A DNA stretch of 64,000 nt from Stagonosporopsis chrysanthemi (taxonomy: Eukaryota > Ascomycota > Dothideomycetes > Pleosporales > Didymellaceae): contig JAFISE010000082.1 in NCBI GenBank assembly GCA_022560025.1, forward strand, positions 80,256-144,255, given 5' to 3'. The translations under genes were made by a program, and so were the position numbers. Positions 52,970-63,124 of this stretch are shown piece after piece (the first letter of the stretch is position 1; every line of letters starts with the position of its first letter). The notes beneath the pieces were generated by a model that saw only the letters and a list, made by a program, of their open reading frames with translations, ran no database searches and was not told the DNA's origin.

Positions 52970-55008
52970 ATGGAAGACGACGACTTCTCGGAGCTCCAGG
53001 TCCCAGAGTCACGGGTTCTGATCATCATCACGGGTATGTGCGACTCTCGTTGCTTCTGCAAGGCTGGGAAGGAAGATGTGGTCAGTGTTTGACCATGCAT
53101 GTGGAATTTCTGTTACCGCGCTGCCCGAGCCCTGGACATTGGCCATCCCGCTGACAACCTATAGGCGGTACAATATGCATGCGCAAATCCAAAGATGGTC
53201 TTGTGCCCGCAAAAGGCTTCTTGAAGTCAGGTCTCGCACCGCGGCCGGTCTTCAATGACGGCTCATACCCGGAACCGCTGGAGATTGTGACTGATGCACA
53301 GGGCACGCGCAAGGCGGTCCAAAGCTTACGCACACCCGTGAGCACATATGATCGCCGGGTCAGATACTGCGTACTTGAGTTTGAGAAGCTTTTGGACAGC
53401 AGCTCAATCAACGCGCAGGATTGGGATCAGATTGCGAGGACTGTGCAGAGAAATTATCAGCTATTTGATGGATTCGTCATCCTGCACGGTACAGATTCGC
53501 TTGCATACACAGCGAGCGCGCTGAGCTTCATGTTTCACAACTTGGGAAAGCCTGTCATCTTGACGGGTAGTCAGGCACCCATGATGGAGCTGCAGACAGA
53601 TGCCCAGGACAATCTGCTCAATTCGCTGATCATTGCCGGGCATTTCATGATCCCGGAGGTCTGCCTATTCTTCAACTTCAAGCTGTTCAGAGGCAACCGC
53701 TCAAAGAAGATTTCGGCAGAAAGCTTTGATGCATTCGGCAGCCCGAACATGGTACCGTTGGCTACCGTGTCTTCGACAAGGACAAATGTCCTCTGGCACA
53801 GGGTTCATCGATCGACCGATCTCAACCCCTTCAGCATACAAGAGAATCTGGACACAGCACACGTTGTCGTGCTCCGTGTCTTCCCGGGTATGACACCAGC
53901 CATGGTGGATGCGGTGCTCCATTTGGAAGGCCTGAAAGGGCTTATCTTCGAAACGTTCGGAGCAGGCAATGCACCTGCAGGGCCAGACGGTGCCATGGTC
54001 CGCGTTCTGGGGGAAGCCGTGAAGAGGGGGATTGTGATCGTGAATGTAACGCAGTGCCTGAGCGGCAACGTTAGCCCCACATACGCGCCGGCAACGATTT
54101 TGGGCCGAGCAGGAGTCGTGTTTGGACAGGACCTGACCACCGAAGCGGCTCTTACCAAGCTGGCTTATCTGCTGTCCATTCCCAATGCGACGCCTGCAGA
54201 CGTTGCCCGACAAATGATGATCTCGATCCGAGGTGAGCTGACTGAGGCCACACGGACGCACTTCGAGCATCCACAGAAGAGCGGTCTGATGACCCCAGAA
54301 CTGACAAGCCTGACGGCTCTCGGGTACGCAATCCAGAAGGGCGATCTGCAAGAGACCAGGGACATCATCAGGAGCGAGCCTCGTTGGTTGCTGAATGACG
54401 CAGACTACCAAGGCTGCACCCCAGTGGTAAGTGGAATCTCTCCAGTCAGCTTCCCCAGACCTATCTCCAGACGTCGTTCGATCTGCCCAGCCAGTGCGCC
54501 TGCTTGTTGAGCGTACTGCTGTACCTGAGACGGTATCTCGCACCGGTACCGGAAGGAGTCGAATTGCAGCACAGATGGTAATCGCAATACCACGGTCACT
54601 ATCTCTGATAGAGAAGTGACCCGTCGGCACAGCAGCCTGGTGAGCCAAACAGCTCGCAGCAGCTTACCAGCTGGGCGGTAATGCGTGCCAGTCGCTTATC
54701 AGCAGTCCGGATCTGGAGCTACATTGTTCCAGGATGACGTGCTAACGCAGACATCACAGCACCTTGCTGCGACATGCAACAATGTCGACATCCTCCGCGA
54801 CTTTCTCGCGCAGGGCGCGTCGGTGCATCTGCGCAACCGGGCGGGCAACACCCCGCTTTTCCTAGCTGCCGCAGCAGGAATGAAGGAGCACGTACAGACT
54901 CTGATCGATGCCGGCGCACATCTGCACTCCGAGGAGCTCAGTGCAGCAAAGCTGCATGCAGCAGAGGACGACGGCAATAGCGAGGTTTGGCAGCTCGTCA
55001 CTGGCTGA
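52970..55008 (+). CDS. L-asparaginase with C-terminal ankyrin repeats
   Basis: Three exons, 52970-53033, 53165-54426 and 54760-55008, give 524 aa. The first 131-base intron splits the active-site glycine motif (IIITG / GTICMRKS), whose Thr is the first nucleophile. The second catalytic pair is in LHGTDSLAYTASAL (HGTDS replaces the usual HGTDT), and TGSQAPM and NLLNSL follow. Then come the C-terminal asparaginase domain (GLIFETFGAGNAP, TQCLSGNVSPTYA) and ankyrin repeats (HLAATCNNVDILRDFLAQGA, NRAGNTPLFLAAAAG). Intron 2 is unusually large for this window (333 bases). Cytosolic type I asparaginase/60-kDa lysophospholipase-like proteins have this layout and release ammonium from asparagine. The next gene is nmrA. 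The ATG at 52970 begins MEDDDFSELQVPESRVL. Confidence 0.93.
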
Positions 55009-56747
55009 AACGCGAGCGCGCACGCAGCCTGCACGTAGCAGGTGCAGGTGCTGGCAGCGAACGGGTAATTGTGGCTCCTTTGGGGAGCGCCAGGCACTCG
55101 TCTTTGGGCAGGGTGTCTAACGCATGGCGTTCCAAGATGTCGCCATGGTTGGCGCGTCAAGCTCCAGGGTCTGGTGACGCACTACTGGGATCCGTCCGAC
55201 GTCGTATCCAACGCCCTCGAGATTGAATCATGGCAGTTACGTGACGGTATTGTTTCAGTGGCTCGGTCGCGTTGTTATCGACGGCCCGCACGGTCGTCGT
55301 TGAATGTTGGCAACTGCGGGGATGGGCCATGGATCTCGTGGGGAAGGTAACGTCGATTGCTTCGCAAGACATCCCTAGACAGCCTCGGAATCGCTCCCGA
55401 GTTGCTTTGCAAACATGTATGACAGGGATCAATGTAGAGATTGTTTGGACGCGCGGGCACCGGCTCCTGGCGCCTCGGCCGGGTGAGCAGCACAGGCAAT
55501 CGTGAATCCGAGGCATCTGCCAACGAGCAGCCCTTCTGCATTTTCATGCTGTCGGCAGGTCTGCAATTTGCCAGCCGGCGGCCTGCCTCTCCGGTCCGCG
55601 CGCTTCTTTCTGGCCTTCCCGGCGGCGCATCATGCTGTCCCTGGCTCTAGCGTGCTCCCCCGCATCCTTGATCCATCGCCTTTCAACCAAGCCCTAACCC
55701 CTCTCGTTTGCATCGCGAGCAGAATTTTAGGTGGGTCCATTGTCCGCTGGCTAGCCTACCAGACCATCTACTCCGTGAAAATCCTCAGCACCGCTTGTGG
55801 TGCAGTTTCTGGCTGTAGCTGAGGTGTGATGCGTGCGGCTGCCTGCTCTGGCCGTGTCTCATGAATACGGTGACATGATGCCATTCCGGCCGAATCCTTC
55901 ACAAAAGCGCCAGGTGCCGGTGGGGAAGGCCACGAACCAGACTCTGATAGATTGCACCGCTCAAGGCGCGCTCCGCTCAGCGTGAGTACTTGCTTAGCCT
56001 CACCGCTCCGATCAGGTGCTCACTGGAGCAGATGTTGGCATGCTAGATGCATGCTATTCGTCCCCAATGGCCAGCTATTAGGTAATTACTGCCCAGCGTA
56101 ACAAATGACGACCGCAAACCTGGCCCGAAAAGTCACACAGCAAACGGCTTGGATTTGCCTTTCTCCTGCATCTCCGACACGCGTCATACCATCTTGGGGA
56201 CGTGGTGTTTAGGGATTCTGTTCTTTAAGCCTACCTTAGCCCTCTTCGTCGGCACTGTTACCCATCCTTACAACAGACACACTAAAGCAGCCCTTCCCTG
56301 CATACCCACACCCACACAAAGTTACCCGCGACTCGCGTGCAGTTCCTAGTCAGGTTATTAAAAGTCGATATCGAATCTCTTTGTGCGCAGCAAGCACGTT
56401 ATTACTGCCAGCGCGCCGAACAGCGGCAACTTCCCTCCGATCTGCCGCCTTCAGCATCGAAGCCTTCCTGACTTTTACTCTAACACCACCTCTACCTGGC
56501 TTTCACCAATTCCACATTCTCTCGATTTTTGATTCTTCTTCACGCTTGACCACGTAGCTTATCTGCTGCAGCCCTAGGCTTGTGGTCGCCCTGCGGTATA
56601 CCTCCAACTTTACGCTCTCGCTGCTTCCACCGCCATCACCGTCGCATGCCAATTAAATACGACTGCCAGTACAGAGGTCGATTTTGTCGTCGATTGCTGT
56701 AGATTCGGAATACCGGACCTTATTTCCTTGCGCCCACCAAATTCCGA
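55009..56747. other. 1.7-kb intergenic region, nmrA promoter
   Basis: No supported gene; frames at 55157-55547 and 55502-55822 are short and not family-like. The last 400 bases are CT-rich leader sequence (CCACCTCTACC) and include a CTTATC (GATAAG reverse) at 56558-56563. A long upstream region is common for regulatory genes in filamentous fungi. Confidence 0.55.
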
Positions 56748-57925
56748 ATGCAAAAGACCGTCGTTACCATCAACAGCAATGGCCGCCAATCGGCGAGCTT
56801 CATCCGAGTCGCGTCGGCGCTTGGGTGGCAGGTGCGCGCGCAAATGAGAGACCTGAACGGTGTCGTGGCACAAGAGATATCTGAGCTGGAAAACGTTACC
56901 GTTTACATCGGACGCCTGGAAGACAGGAAATTCCTGGACGATCTATTCAGAAGCGCACACTATGCGTTCATTAACACCACGCACTGGGGCGATGAAGTTG
57001 CGATTGGTCGGTCATTGGCCGATGCGGCGAAGAAGGCCGGAATTCAGCACTACATCTACTCGAGCATGCCAGACCATTCCATTTTCGACCACTCCTGGAG
57101 GTCACTACCACTGTGGGCGCCAAAGTTCACCGTAGAACAGTACATTCGCCAGATCGGCCTGCCCGCCACTTTTGTGTACTGTGGCATTTACCACAACAAT
57201 TTTACCGGCCTGGATTTCCCTCTGTTCCGCATGGAGTGTCAACATGACGGCAGCTTCATCTGGCAGGCACCATTTCACCCAGACATGCCTCTTCCATGGC
57301 TGGATTCGGAGCACGATGTAGGGCCTGCCATTTTCCAACTATTTAAGGAAGGCCCACGGAAGTACAACGGCAAGCGGTAAGCGTCCTTTGCATCTGCATA
57401 TTCTTCTCCACCTAAAGCCACCATTCCCCACAGTCGTTGGATCCTATGGCCAGCACCTGAGTTTCTATTGTTCAACATGGTCCCACTTTGTTTGACAAAC
57501 AACAATAAATTTTCGACCATGCGCTGATGAGATTACGTACTGACAGGCCTAGGGTACCCTTAGCATTTGCATCAATGACGCCAAAGGAAGTTTGTAAAGC
57601 ATTCAGTCGAGGGCTCGGGAGACCCGTCCGTTATATGCGGGGCCCTGTGGTGATCAACGTGCCAACACCTATTGGCTACCGCGAGCATCTCTCCGCACTT
57701 GAGTACACACTTGGCGAGAAAGGTGCTCCTTACTTCGGCCCGGACATCGAACCTGACTGCCCAGATGCGGCCCTGGAGCTGTGGGAAGGCAACCGTTCCA
57801 TGGAGGAGTACGCACGAGAAGTATTTCCAGTAGAGGAGGCCGCGAACGGCCTGACGTGGATGGAAGAGGTAGAGACGCCACGCCGAGAGGTCGAATTCGA
57901 CCTGCACAACGCGATCAACTGCTGA
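56748..57925 (+). CDS. nmrA: nitrogen metabolite repression regulator NmrA
   Basis: Exons 56748-57376 and 57547-57925 give 335 aa, close to Aspergillus NmrA (352 aa). It is an atypical short-chain-dehydrogenase fold without catalytic Tyr/Lys: the dinucleotide loop reads NSNGRQSASF, followed by RVASALGWQVRAQMRDL, FINTTHWGDEVAIGRSL, IQHYIYSSMPDHS, WAPKFTVEQYIRQIGLPATF and LPWLDSEHDVGPA. The family C-terminus MEEYAREVFPVEEAANGLTWM is present. NmrA binds NAD+ and the C-terminal end of GATA factor AreA to hold it inactive under good nitrogen. Intron 1 is 170 bases. A further in-frame exon is possible (57947-58048, see findings). The gene sits directly downstream of an asparaginase gene. Confidence 0.95.
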
Positions 57926-58666
57926 CTACTGGACTTGTTTGCGCAGGGTGAACTGCAATCGCACCATCAGCACTCCAACAATAACGGCACGTACGGCATC
58001 AACGGCATCAGCGGTCTCGCCGACCAGCTCAACCAGGCTCGACTTTGATCTTCTCCACTCTAGCACCTTTGTACCTTCCATTTTCGTTGGCGTCTAGCGG
58101 CAGCATTGCGGCGGTGTCCTGGTCATCTTTCTTATCTGCATTTTCCCCGCAGAGCGAGCATCGGAGCGGAGAAAAGCGGTGTATGCATCACATGGCGTGC
58201 TTTGGCAGCACGACTACAGGCAGCAGATGCGTCTGCGACTATTGCCCTATCTCGCGTCCCAGCATGGAGTTTTGGTTTGCATTCAAGCACGGGCGGAATA
58301 CTTGCGGGATCCAGTGGGGATCTGCATTGCATGGAAAAGTTTTGATTCTTACATACATACACGAAGGAGCTGCAATTACGGCTGGCATATGCACGTGGTG
58401 CTTAGATACGTCACGATGCGGCCAGGTCGTATTGCCGGAAGGGTGCATACTATGGGGGAGTGTGCATCACGATTGACAGTAAAATACCAAACAAAATTAA
58501 TACTCAATAAACACAATATGGTAAAGAAATCGGAGGCAGTTGACATGCGAAGCACTTGACGGACAGTGTTGTGGCGCCCGTAGATGAAGAATGACTAAGC
58601 CAAACGGCGCAACCTCAGAAAGTTTCCCGCTCATCACGACACGCGCGACGCCAGCCCTCACACCCA
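57926..58666. other. intergenic spacer with a possible extra nmrA exon
   Basis: Contains 57947-58048, which would encode 33 Asn/Gly-rich residues plus a stop if joined to nmrA. The rest (58049-58666) shows only short frames and is the promoter of the next gene. No RNA gene seen. Confidence 0.45.
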
Positions 58667-59650
58667 ATGTCAGCCGCAATATCCTGCACGAGGGCCGCGG
58701 CTCCGCGCCTCGCCATCCGGACACTACGATGCCACCGCTATGCCAGCACGCAGGCTGTACAGGCGGTAGATGCTGTCTCAGAGAACCGCCAAATGATCGT
58801 CGAGACCACGCCTATCACCAAAGTCACAACCGCAACACCTGCTGGCCTGGGCCGCAAGAACACACGGGCACCCACGCTCGCCGAGCGCATGCATAAGGCC
58901 TTGTACCCGGATTTGTACGCCAATGGCCGGCCGATTGAGGGCGTGCAGCAGCCCAAGGAGCGCAAGGCGGCCGACGCAGAGAAGAAGCCCAGGAGTACGT
59001 ATCCCAGCAACGCGCTTTCAGCCTGGCTTGCAGTCACACTGCTCAATATGCAGCTCAGACGACAATGCCATTGTCCTCCGTATAGCACCAGCACTAACTG
59101 CCCCCCAGACAAAACCCACGGCCTCAAGATCGTCGCCCCGCGCCCGGCAATCAAGAAAACCTGCCCCATCCCCGTCGACACCATCACCAAACAATCCCTC
59201 GCCGTTCTTGACCCCACAGGCGCTCGCACGCGCCTCTTTGACAGGATGAACCCCGAATCCGCCAAGCTGGGCGACATCCTGCTCGTACGCCAGCGCACCG
59301 GCGACCCCTTCGCCGGCGTGTGCATCAACATCCGGCGACGCGGCGTGGACACTGCGATCCTGCTGCGCGGCCAGCTGACGCGTGTCGGCGTCGAGATGTG
59401 GTATAAGGTGTACTCGCCGCTGGTCGAGGGGATTGAGGTTGTGCAGCGTGCGGCAAAGCGCGCGAGAAGGGCGAGATTGACGTACATGCGCGAGGTCAAG
59501 CATGATAGGGGGAGCGTGGAGAATGTGGTCCGGGTGTACCTTAGGCAGAAGGCAAGCTTGGGCGCGGGCGAGAAGAAGACGGGCGCTGAGAAGCAGAAGG
59601 CTATGCAGGGCGGTAAGAAGAAGGGAGGCAAGAAGGCACTTAGGCGGTAG
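58667..59650 (+). CDS. IMG1: mitochondrial ribosomal protein bL19m
   Basis: Exons 58667-58994 and 59109-59650 give 289 aa. The mitochondrial presequence (MSAAISCTRAAAPRLAIRTL) is basic and Ser/Ala-rich. The bL19 core is clear: KLGDILLVRQRTGDPFAGVCINIRRRGVDTAILLRGQLTRVGVEMWYKVYSPLVEGIEVVQ, here given only as its successive blocks KLGDILLVR, GVCINIRRRGV, AILLRGQLTRVG, MWYKVYSP and EGIEVVQ. A long basic tail (RAAKRARRARLTYMRE, then QGGKKKGGKKALRR) binds rRNA. The 114-base intron is a multiple of three and free of stops, so retention would only insert 38 aa. Symbol follows the yeast orthologue. Conserved large-subunit protein of the mitoribosome. Confidence 0.9.
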   Translation: MSAAISCTRAAAPRLAIRTLRCHRYASTQAVQAVDAVSENRQMIVETTPITKVTTATPAGLGRKNTRAPTLAERMHKALYPDLYANGRPIEGVQQPKERKAADAEKKPRSTYPSNALSAWLAVTLLNMQLRRQCHCPPYSTSTNCPPDKTHGLKIVAPRPAIKKTCPIPVDTITKQSLAVLDPTGARTRLFDRMNPESAKLGDILLVRQRTGDPFAGVCINIRRRGVDTAILLRGQLTRVGVEMWYKVYSPLVEGIEVVQRAAKRARRARLTYMREVKHDRGSVENVVRVYLRQKASLGAGEKKTGAEKQKAMQGGKKKGGKKALRR

Positions 59651-59919
59651 AGGGTTTGGTGACGGGGGTGTGCTGTATCATGTTGTGGTGGAGAGGCTGG
59701 AGAGACTTTCTACCATATGTACGAATGCATGTTGGAATTTTGGATCAAGTCAAGAAGTCGAGGCACACAGTGCCTGCATCACACAGCCTGTGAAATTCCT
59801 CCGCCATCAAACGCCGAATATCCATGCTCACCACACCCTCCCTTCTTCTCGCCAGGCACCCGCATATGCAAGCTCCGCGCTCAGATCTACCCTGCATACT
59901 GAACACCTCTTCCGCGCGC
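59651..59919. other. convergent spacer
   Basis: 270 bases between the convergent bL19m and SPC3 genes; only their 3' ends lie here. Confidence 0.5.
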
Positions 59920-60741
59920 TCACTGCCTCCTCCTCGGCACCTCCCCACCAACCTCAAGCCTATACCCCTCCGCCCCCTTCTCCGTCCCCAAATCCTTCTT
60001 ATCCACCTTCTTCCCCAACTCGGGGAACTCGAACGCCTCACTCCTGCCCCCCTGCAACCCCTTCCAAACGCCCATCGTCTGCCAATTCGTCCACGTCAGC
60101 CCGCCAACCCACGGCTGCACATTCCAGCCCAGCTCGAGCGTGACGTTGCCGCGGTTCTGCAGCTTGCCCGTGATATCCGTGATCTGGTACTTGGGCCGCT
60201 GCTGCTTGAGATGCAGCTCACCGACGGGGTAAGGGGAGTCCGGGTTCTTTTTCGCAGCGGCGAGGGCTTTTTTGGACTTCTTGGGGAGTTTCTTCGAGGG
60301 CGACGGGTGGATGTAGTGGTTTTGGTGCCAGGGGGCCGAGGACGAGGCTAGGATGGCGTCCCAGATTATGGCTTCGGAGGCGGGTTCGGATGGAGTGCCT
60401 GGGTAGACGGCTTTAAGGTAGAGGAATACTTGTTTGGTGTTCCAGTTGAAGAGGCTTGTGAGGTCTGGTGCATGGAGTTGTTAGTTTTTGGGAGGTTGTA
60501 GGGAGGGGAGGTGGAGCGACATACCGGTGTCCAGGTCGAACTTGATGTGCGCGTACTCCTCCTTCTTGTAGCTGTAGTAGTGCGGTCTGCCCTTCACGAC
60601 CTGCACGTTGCGCAGCTGGATGTCCGCGCTGGGCGACTGGGGGGATATGAAGCTGCTGAGGGCGATTACGGCGGCGACGGTAAAGGCGACGGTGGTGAAG
60701 AAACCGAAGACATTCTGCAGGCGCACCAGTGCAGAGTGCAT
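59920..60741 (-). CDS. SPC3: signal peptidase complex subunit 3
   Basis: Minus strand; exon 1 60741-60525, a 60-base intron and exon 2 60464-59920, 253 aa (yeast 184 aa, animals 180 aa). The ATG at 60741 was preferred to an in-frame one at 60798 because the family begins with this short cytosolic segment (MHSALVRLQNVFGFF) and a single membrane anchor (FGFFTTVAFTVAAVIALSSF). The luminal domain follows: QLRNVQVVKGRPHYYSYKKEE, DLTSLFNWNTKQVFLYLKAVYPG and NHYIHPSPSKKLPKK. Further on are RGNVTLELGWNVQPWVG and FEFPELGKKV. It is an essential subunit of the ER signal peptidase holding the catalytic Sec11. The luminal loop has a Lys-rich fungal insertion (KKLPKKSKKALAAAKKN), which explains the extra length. 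Confidence 0.93.
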
Positions 60742-61133
60742 CTTGGCGGTGTTGTCGAGAGGGTGAGGTTGTTGGTAGCTTGACCTGCGTTCTAACACGT
60801 ATGGAGCTTGCGGAGGGCGGAGCGGAGTTCAGCCCTATAGTCCCCATGGCGCTAGTGTTGCTAGCGTGTGTTACCACAACGGCTGGTGTGCATGGGGAAG
60901 TCTAGGGACACTACTCTTTGCTATGGACTAGTGGGTTTTTTCTCGATAATGCGTCTACTAAAATGTTGGCTGTATCGTCACAGCACATCTTCCTCATACA
61001 CCAAGTCCAGATAATATCTCACACTCAAAACAGACCATTAACTAACGTCTAGCAGTTCTCTGTCAACATCTCCATCACTGCGCCAGTATATACTTGTCCT
61101 CTAACATGCAGGACATCTCAAGTATTGACGAGC
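60742..61133. other. intergenic spacer
   Basis: 392 bases between two minus-strand genes; SPC3 promoter plus the 3' end of the GH1 gene. Nothing else recognised. Confidence 0.5.
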
Positions 61134-63124
61134 CTACGCCATCCTCATCGTCGCATTCCCAGTATCCTCATGCTCCTTGAACCAGTTCAGGAACTGAAAC
61201 ATACTGGCCTTCGGCGTCCGTTCTAGATCAGTGTAGTTCACATACTGCAGTCCGAACCTCACACTGGTACCCAAACTCCACTCAAAGTTGTCAAAGATGG
61301 CCTGTAAATGGTTAGCCGGCGTCACACACCTCCAACTATAGAACATAAGACTTACCCAACCCCACGCCCCAGTGACGTTCACCCCGTCCACATGAATTGC
61401 CAGCAAAATGTTATCCAAATACTGCTGGAAATAGTCCGCACGCTTTAAATCCCACAGTGCAGAGTTCAAATTACCCCACGACGCCTCAAACGGCTCTGCG
61501 AACCCAAACTCACTGACCACAATATCCGGCACCGTGGGGAACAGCACCGTGGTGATGTGCTTCAGGAAGCGCCTCACACCGCCCGGCGCGCTGAAGAACC
61601 AGCTCATATTGGGGTCCGCAGCAGGGCCAATGGGGAAACCATTTGGTGCTGTAGAGATTGAGCCTGCGCAGTCGGGGAACGCAGGGTGCGAGCGGTTGGA
61701 CACGCAGGCGTCCAGGCCGCCGGGTACCTCAAATGCGAGGAAAGATGAGTACGGGTCGATTGCGTAGAAGTCGCAGGAGCCCTTGATGAGGTCCTTTTCT
61801 TCTTGGGTGAAGTTAGGAAGAAGGTCGCCCAACGTCGATTTGAGGGACGCAGGGTAGTCTCCGTCTTCGTGCCACGGCCCACCGAACCAACCAATGCTGA
61901 AGTCGAAGTTGCGCTGGCGGGCTTCTTCATCTTCTGCGGAGGTGGAGTTTGCTTCGAAGTAGTTACCTGAGTTCTTGAAGGTTATCCTGTGGCGGCCCTT
62001 AAACTCGTTGTGGTACCATTTTGCGACTTTGGCGTGGGCGAGCAGCGTGTGGTGGCCGCAGAGGAAACGGGCTTTCACGCCGCCGGTAACGTTGTTGGGC
62101 GCTGGGTAGTACTTTCCTGCCGGATAGCCTGAGTATTGCCAATTGCAGTACTGCGGCTCGTTTATTGTGAACCACTGGTATTGCGGTTAGTTTCAAGTAG
62201 GAAGTATGGGAATGCTGGCACCTACTTCCTCGACGTATTCATCGTATCGCGAGATGACGAACTTGGCATAATTGAAGAAATGGTCAACGATGCGTCGGTC
62301 GGTCCAAGCGCCATACTCAGCGAAGAGCGCAAGAGGTGTGTCCCAGTGGAAGAGCTGGTCATATTAGCGCGTGCTTGAGAAGACATGGGGGATAGTACAG
62401 TGACAGCTGGCGCGATGCCAACGGCGTGCATCTCTGAGATCAAGTCGTCGTAGTGCTGAACCGCTTCGTCGTTGACAGGGCCATGACCAAATGGGAAAAA
62501 GCGCGGCCACGAGAAGCTGGGGCTGAATGCTTGAAAGCCGTCAACAATAAGTCAAGCTTCTAGCATCCTCAAGCACATACCCGGAATACCCAATGCCTTC
62601 AACCTCGCCAAGTCCTGCTTGTACAGCCAGTAATTGCTCGCGACGACATCACCAGTGGTATTGTCGCTGACAAAGTTCGGAACTCGATGAGAGAGCAGAT
62701 CCCAGATACTTGGTCCTTTGCCCTCGTCCTTGGCCGCACCCTCAATCTGATACGCAGAGGAGCTAAACCCCCACTTGAACCCTGGTGGCAGCTTCAAGTC
62801 TTTCACCTCGGGGTAGCTACTACCTACAAGCCGGTGGAAGAGCTCGCCATCGGGTTGGGGGTATGCAGTGGGCTCTGGAGTAGGTGACACGGTGCTGGTG
62901 ACAGGGCCGGTAGCTACGGGGCCTACGAGATCCCAAAGAGACGCGAGGGCATTGGGGGAGAAGTCTGTACGGGTGTATGCGGTGGGTTGCTCGGAGTTAT
63001 TGTAGGTGGCTGTAGAGTAACCTGAGGGAAGAGCGAAGGTCGGCGTGGAACTGTTGCTGTTCTGTGCGTGTGCCAGAGGAGCAAGCGCTGCCAGTAGACC
63101 GAGGAGGGATAATGATTGAGCCAT
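61134..63124 (-). CDS. secreted glycoside hydrolase family 1 beta-glucosidase
   Basis: Five exons on the minus strand: 63124-62581, 62529-62399, 62354-62226, 62174-61356 and 61301-61134; 596 aa. A signal peptide (MAQSLSLLGLLAALAPLAHA) is followed by about 85 residues of Ser/Thr/Pro-rich linker (PVTSTVSPTPEPTAYP). The GH1 barrel starts at LPPGFKWGFSSSAYQIEGA and continues with GPSIWDLLSH, SPSFSWPRFFPFG and YDDLISEMHAVGIAPAVT. The acid/base Glu 274 is in WFTINEPQ and the nucleophile Glu at about 490 in VVSEFGF (SEFG instead of the common TENG). NFEWSLGTSVRFGL near the end is the C-terminal GH1 signature. It hydrolyses beta-glucosides outside the cell. Intron 4 (61302-61355, 54 bases) is in frame and stop-free. 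Several N-glycosylation sites are present. Confidence 0.93.

Noticed and set aside
53701..54648. 315-codon minus-strand frame
   Set aside because: Antisense shadow of the asparaginase exon and intron; His/Cys/Arg-rich composition and no domain.
58738..59631. 297-codon minus-strand frame
   Set aside because: Antisense to the bL19m gene, whose own frame has clear family motifs.
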